DNA of 38,053 nucleotides. Origin: an uncultured Prevotella sp. Lineage in GTDB: Bacteria; Bacteroidota; Bacteroidia; Bacteroidales; Bacteroidaceae. Below are positions 36,101 to 38,053 of the stretch, piece after piece. The notes under the pieces were generated by a model. That model was not told the DNA's origin. It was given only the letters and a program-made list of their open reading frames with translations, and made no database searches. Within the stretch, counting starts at the first letter, position 1. Each line of letters opens with the position of its first letter. Where the stretch lies: NCBI GenBank assembly GCA_900315765.1, contig ONAK01000013.1, forward strand, positions 1 to 38,053, written 5' to 3'. A program made the position numbers and the translations under genes.

Positions 36101-36492
36101 TCAGCCAAGGCCTCAGGGTAAGTCACAATATATAATTGGCAATTGACGATTGATAATTGCGTCATGACCTCTGTTCTCAAAATCTGCGAGGCAGAATCAA
36201 GCTGACCATACTTGATGGCGCGACGATAACTGCTAGGGAAGAACAGAACTTGACGAGTGCCCAACAGTTGCGTCAAGTCGTGATAAAAATAGCCAGCATC
36301 TTCAGCATCCTGAAGCACAAACAGGATGGGAGCCTTACACTTGGCAGCCAGACTACCAAACAACATGGGGGCACTCGAGGCCAAAAGCCCTTCAAGGAAA
36401 ATACGCCGTGTAGCAGTATTTCCTATCTCATTAGCCAATGCTGCAACCTGTGGCAACTTGGCATAAACTTTCTCTAAATCTTCTAACTTCAT
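33136..36492 (-). CDS. mfd: Transcription-repair coupling factor Mfd
   Basis: DNA translocase that removes stalled RNA polymerase and recruits UvrA; 1118 residues from ATG 36492. The N-terminal UvrB-like domains are followed by the RNA-polymerase-interacting domain (EIGDYVVHVDHGVGKFGGLV), the helicase core with GDVGFGKTEVA (about 573-583), LLIIDEEQKFGV, SATPIPRTLQFSL, TTIVENGIDIPNANT and QMRGRVGR, and a C-terminal autoinhibitory domain. ATG 36525 was rejected because the -7 element at 36506-36513 lies downstream of it. Residues about 109-122 are encoded by a degenerate heptamer array. No neighbouring repair genes. Confidence 0.95.
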   Translation of the reverse strand: MKLEDLEKVYAKLPQVAALANEIGNTATRRIFLEGLLASSAPMLFGSLAAKCKAPILFVLQDAEDAGYFYHDLTQLLGTRQVLFFPSSYRRAIKYGQLDSASQILRTEVMTQLSIVNCQLYIVTYPEALAEMVVPKQTLNARTLVIEKDQQVPVGDVTKQLRELGFKEVDYVYEPGQFALRGSILDVYSYSCEYPYRIDFFGDDVDSVRTFQVEDQLSLDVRDRVEIVPELEATDAAQEPFLSLLPQDTIIATKDYLYVRDAIDACFQEEMPLITGPQFMSLAEKFRRIEFGHRSSVPDCSIIRFNITIQPLFHKNFELLFQAFDTYLQQGYQLYILADSAKQNERLKDIFSQRAEAQGEQSIIRFTPVDKTLHEGFIDDDLKVCFFTDHQIFDRFHKYNLKSDKARSGKMALTLKEIQQFEIGDYVVHVDHGVGKFGGLVRMPQGDGYQEMIKIIYQKGDAIYVSIHSLYKVSKYKGHDNGEAPRLSTLGTGQWERIKERTKAHIKEIARDLIKLYAKRRREKGFAFSRDSYLQHELEASFLYEDTPDQLKATQDVKADMEKARPMDRLVCGDVGFGKTEVAVRAAFKAAADGKQVAVLVPTTVLAYQHFRTFSGRLKDMPVRVDYITRARTQKDTTQITKDLAEGKIDIIIGTHRLISKSIKFKDLGLLIIDEEQKFGVSTKEKLRQMKTSVDTLTMSATPIPRTLQFSLVGARDLSVIQTPPPNRYPIQTEIHTFSPEILSDAINFEMSRNGQVYFVNNRISELEHLAQIIQKYVPDARIAIGHGQMKPEQLEKIILDFSNYDYDVLLSTTIVENGIDIPNANTIIINGAHNFGLSDLHQMRGRVGRGNRKAFCYLLAPPLSALSPESRRRLEALENFSDLGSGINIAMQDLDIRGAGNLLGSEQSGFIADLGYETYQKILNQAMSELKNEEPEFAAAADAAAGKGSNTSQVSDTSHIAWVDDCALESDIEMYFPDQYVPSDSERMLLYRELDNLANSTQLQLQLDAYRKRLLDRFGPIPAVSEELILVVPLRVAGKQLGIEKIMLKQQKMFFYFVSRDDSPYFQSEAFGKILHYVSNNPRQCNFREGSGKHSVVISDIPTVAVALTVCRQILTL
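36127..36168. repeat. Degenerate 7-bp tandem array inside mfd
   Basis: Plus strand: AATATAT AATTGGC AATTGAC GATTGAT AATTGCG TCATGAC. On the coding strand it encodes MTQLSIVNCQLYIV in the UvrB-like domain. The coding orientation is the one free of stop codons; the other has TGA in every frame. Confidence 0.75.
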
Positions 36493-36505
36493 CGTGTTTA
36501 GGCTG

Positions 36506-36513
36506 CAAAAATA
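36506..36513 (-). promoter_or_regulatory. -7 element of mfd
   Basis: Minus-strand TATTTTTG followed by C, 13 nt before ATG 36492. No -33 TTTG found. Confidence 0.55.
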
Positions 36514-36556
36514 CAAAAAAAACATGTAATTCGTATAATTCGTGGCAAAAATTCAT

Positions 36557-36564
36557 TATCTTTG
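36557..36564 (+). promoter_or_regulatory. -7 element of the DPM1-like gene
   Basis: TATCTTTG followed by C, 12 nt before ATG 36577. It excludes the in-frame TTG at 36562, which lies inside it. No clear -33 box. Confidence 0.6.
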
Positions 36565-36576
36565 CAGCGTTTTTTA

Positions 36577-37341
36577 ATGAGTAAAGAAATGCATCAGAGT
36601 GATAGTATTGTTATAATTCCCACCTATAACGAGAAGGAGAATATCGAGAAAATCATACGTGCGATATTCGCCTTGGAGAAGAGTTTCCATATATTGGTGA
36701 TCGACGATGGATCGCCTGATGGTACAGCTGCCATTGTTCGCGGACTGATATCTACAGAGTTCGGAAGCAGACTGAATATTGTGGAGCGAAGCGGAAAACA
36801 GGGTTTAGGTACTGCTTACATCGCAGGATTTAAATGGGCGCTTGAGCACGACTATGAGTATATCTTCGAGATGGATGCCGACTTCAGCCATGACCCCAAC
36901 GACTTGCCACGCTTGTACGCAGCTTGCCACGACGAAGGTTACGACGTAGCTATTGGAAGTCGCTATGTATCAGGAGTAAACGTAGTGAACTGGCCTATAG
37001 GCAGAGTGCTGATGAGCTACTTTGCCTCGAAATACGTAAGACTGGTTACAGGATTCAATGTGCACGACACCACTGCCGGATTTAAGTGCTACAAGCGCAG
37101 AGTACTTCAAACCATCGAACTCGACAAGATACGTTTCAAGGGCTACGCCTTCCAGATTGAGATGAAGTACACAGCGTATAAGATTGGTTTCAAGATAAAA
37201 GAGGTTTCTGTTATATTTGTAAACCGCAGAGAGGGTACCAGCAAGATGAGCGGTGGCATCTTTGGCGAAGCATTCTTTGGCGTGATGAAGCTGCGCTGGG
37301 ACGGATGGATGCGCAAATACCCTAAGATCATTGACAAATAA
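36577..37341 (+). CDS. Polyprenyl-phosphate mannosyl/glycosyltransferase (DPM1-like GT2)
   Basis: Transfers a sugar from a nucleotide donor to a polyprenyl phosphate at the cytosolic face; 254 residues. Motifs are IVIIPTYNEKENIEKII, VIDDGSPDGTA, SGKQGLGTAYIAGFKWAL, the DXD region MDADFSHDPNDLP, GSRYVSGV and the C-terminal NRREGTSKMSGGIFGEAF. The whole length is the soluble catalytic domain; there is no C-terminal membrane helix, as in the shortest members. It is 5 nt upstream of a PlsC gene, suggesting joint lipid or glycolipid metabolism. The sugar donor (GDP-mannose or another) is not readable from sequence. Confidence 0.88.
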   Translation: MSKEMHQSDSIVIIPTYNEKENIEKIIRAIFALEKSFHILVIDDGSPDGTAAIVRGLISTEFGSRLNIVERSGKQGLGTAYIAGFKWALEHDYEYIFEMDADFSHDPNDLPRLYAACHDEGYDVAIGSRYVSGVNVVNWPIGRVLMSYFASKYVRLVTGFNVHDTTAGFKCYKRRVLQTIELDKIRFKGYAFQIEMKYTAYKIGFKIKEVSVIFVNRREGTSKMSGGIFGEAFFGVMKLRWDGWMRKYPKIIDK

Positions 37342-37346
37342 GAATT

Positions 37347-38053
37347 ATGATTACCTTACTATATAGAATCTACCAATTTATTATCTGCTTGCCTGGAATT
37401 GTGTTGATGACCATCATCACAGCCATCGAAGTTGGACTTGGAACCACACTTGGTAATGGACACTTCTGGGGATATTATCCTGGTCACTTGTGGGGCAAGA
37501 TTATACTCAAGATGTTTCTTATTCCAGTAAAGGTTGAGGGACGCGAGAATCTGGAGAAAGACCAGAGCTACGTGTTTGTGGCCAATCATCAGGGCTCGTT
37601 CGACATTTTTTTAATTTACGGACACCTGAACCGCAACTTTAAATGGATGATGAAGCAGCAGCTTCGCAAAATCCCCTTCTTGGGATATGCCTGTGCCAAG
37701 AGTCACCAGATATTCGTTGACAAGCGTGGACCAAGCAAGATTCGCAAAACTTACGAGGAAGCACGCGAGATACTCAAGGAAGGTTACAGCGTAACTGTTT
37801 TCCCGGAGGGAGCACGCTCGTTTACAGGCCACATGGGGCACTTTAAGAAAGGTGCGTTTGCCTTGGCCGATGAATTGCAGCTGCCCGTTGTGCCACTCAC
37901 CATCAACGGATCGTTCGATATCCTGCCACGCACAAAGGGATTCAACTTTGTTAACTGGCACCCCATGACGCTAACAATACACCAACCCATATATCCCGTA
38001 GGACAGGGTCAGGAGAATGTTGACGCCACACTGCGTCAAGCTTACGACTCAGT
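37347..38053 (+). CDS. plsC: 1-acyl-sn-glycerol-3-phosphate acyltransferase (cut by window edge)
   Basis: Membrane acyltransferase that makes phosphatidic acid from lysophosphatidic acid. I translated it by hand from ATG 37347; 235 codons are present and the frame is open at the edge. The family is about 240-250 residues long, so few residues are missing. A hydrophobic N-terminus (MITLLYRIYQFIICLPGIVL) precedes motif I NHQGSFD (the HX4D catalytic pair), the acyl-pocket region VDKRGPSKIR, motif III FPEGARS (Ala for the common Thr) and motif IV VVPLTING. It lies in one unit with the DPM1-like gene. Confidence 0.93.
   Translation, partial: MITLLYRIYQFIICLPGIVLMTIITAIEVGLGTTLGNGHFWGYYPGHLWGKIILKMFLIPVKVEGRENLEKDQSYVFVANHQGSFDIFLIYGHLNRNFKWMMKQQLRKIPFLGYACAKSHQIFVDKRGPSKIRKTYEEAREILKEGYSVTVFPEGARSFTGHMGHFKKGAFALADELQLPVVPLTINGSFDILPRTKGFNFVNWHPMTLTIHQPIYPVGQGQENVDATLRQAYDS

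Overview
This 38 kb window looks like chromosomal DNA of a Bacteroidales bacterium, most likely Prevotella or a close relative. The evidence is repeated Bacteroidetes-type promoters (TTTG, about 20 bp, TAnnTTTG), a ribosomal protein S16 with a long charged tail, a 33-residue smalltalk protein, exported GH2 enzymes, and family-level resemblance of nearly every protein. No rRNA, tRNA, phage, insertion sequence or CRISPR array was seen. No gene-free stretch exceeds 300 bases.

Layout. (1) 1-5584: pyruvate phosphate dikinase (cut by the left edge), the 23S rRNA methyltransferase RlmD and a phosphate-selective-type porin. (2) 5581-12203: a small glycan cluster with a flippase, three glycosyltransferases in overlapping frames, rpsP on the opposite strand, a further GT2 and a small exported protein. 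(3) 12356-15487: a secreted beta-galactosidase. (4) 15614-19240: a G+C-rich pair made of a polytopic membrane protein (DUF6057-like) and a lipoprotein with a beta-propeller and one CXXCH motif, then a large palindromic repeat and an orphan smalltalk gene. (5) 19335-25526, all on the minus strand: rlmN, a PdxA-like gene, a flippase-like membrane protein, a sigma-54 activator, lptE, a TPR-like gene and secG, which reads as one envelope/secretion operon. (6) 25628-30575: a 1224-residue GT2 / HIT-like / SpoIID fusion translationally coupled to an AmpG-type muropeptide permease. (7) 30704-36492, minus strand: serine acetyltransferase behind an orphan histidine kinase, an Hsp20 chaperone, and mfd. 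(8) 36577-38053: a dolichol-phosphate-mannose-type GT2 and a PlsC acyltransferase cut by the right edge.

Three things stand out. First, short tandem arrays with 7- or 8-bp units recur through the window. Two fill whole spacers and supply the upstream gene's stop codon, and four are read through inside proteins (LptE, the sigma-54 activator, the SpoIID fusion, Mfd). At lptE two such arrays form a 32-bp perfect inverted repeat enclosing the start codon. Second, the pdxA gene is intact but has lost most residues that define the PdxA active site, so it looks like a pseudoenzyme kept inside an envelope operon. Third, the GT2-HIT-SpoIID fusion has no visible signal peptide and overlaps an AmpG permease gene, which suggests an intracellular muropeptide-processing system.
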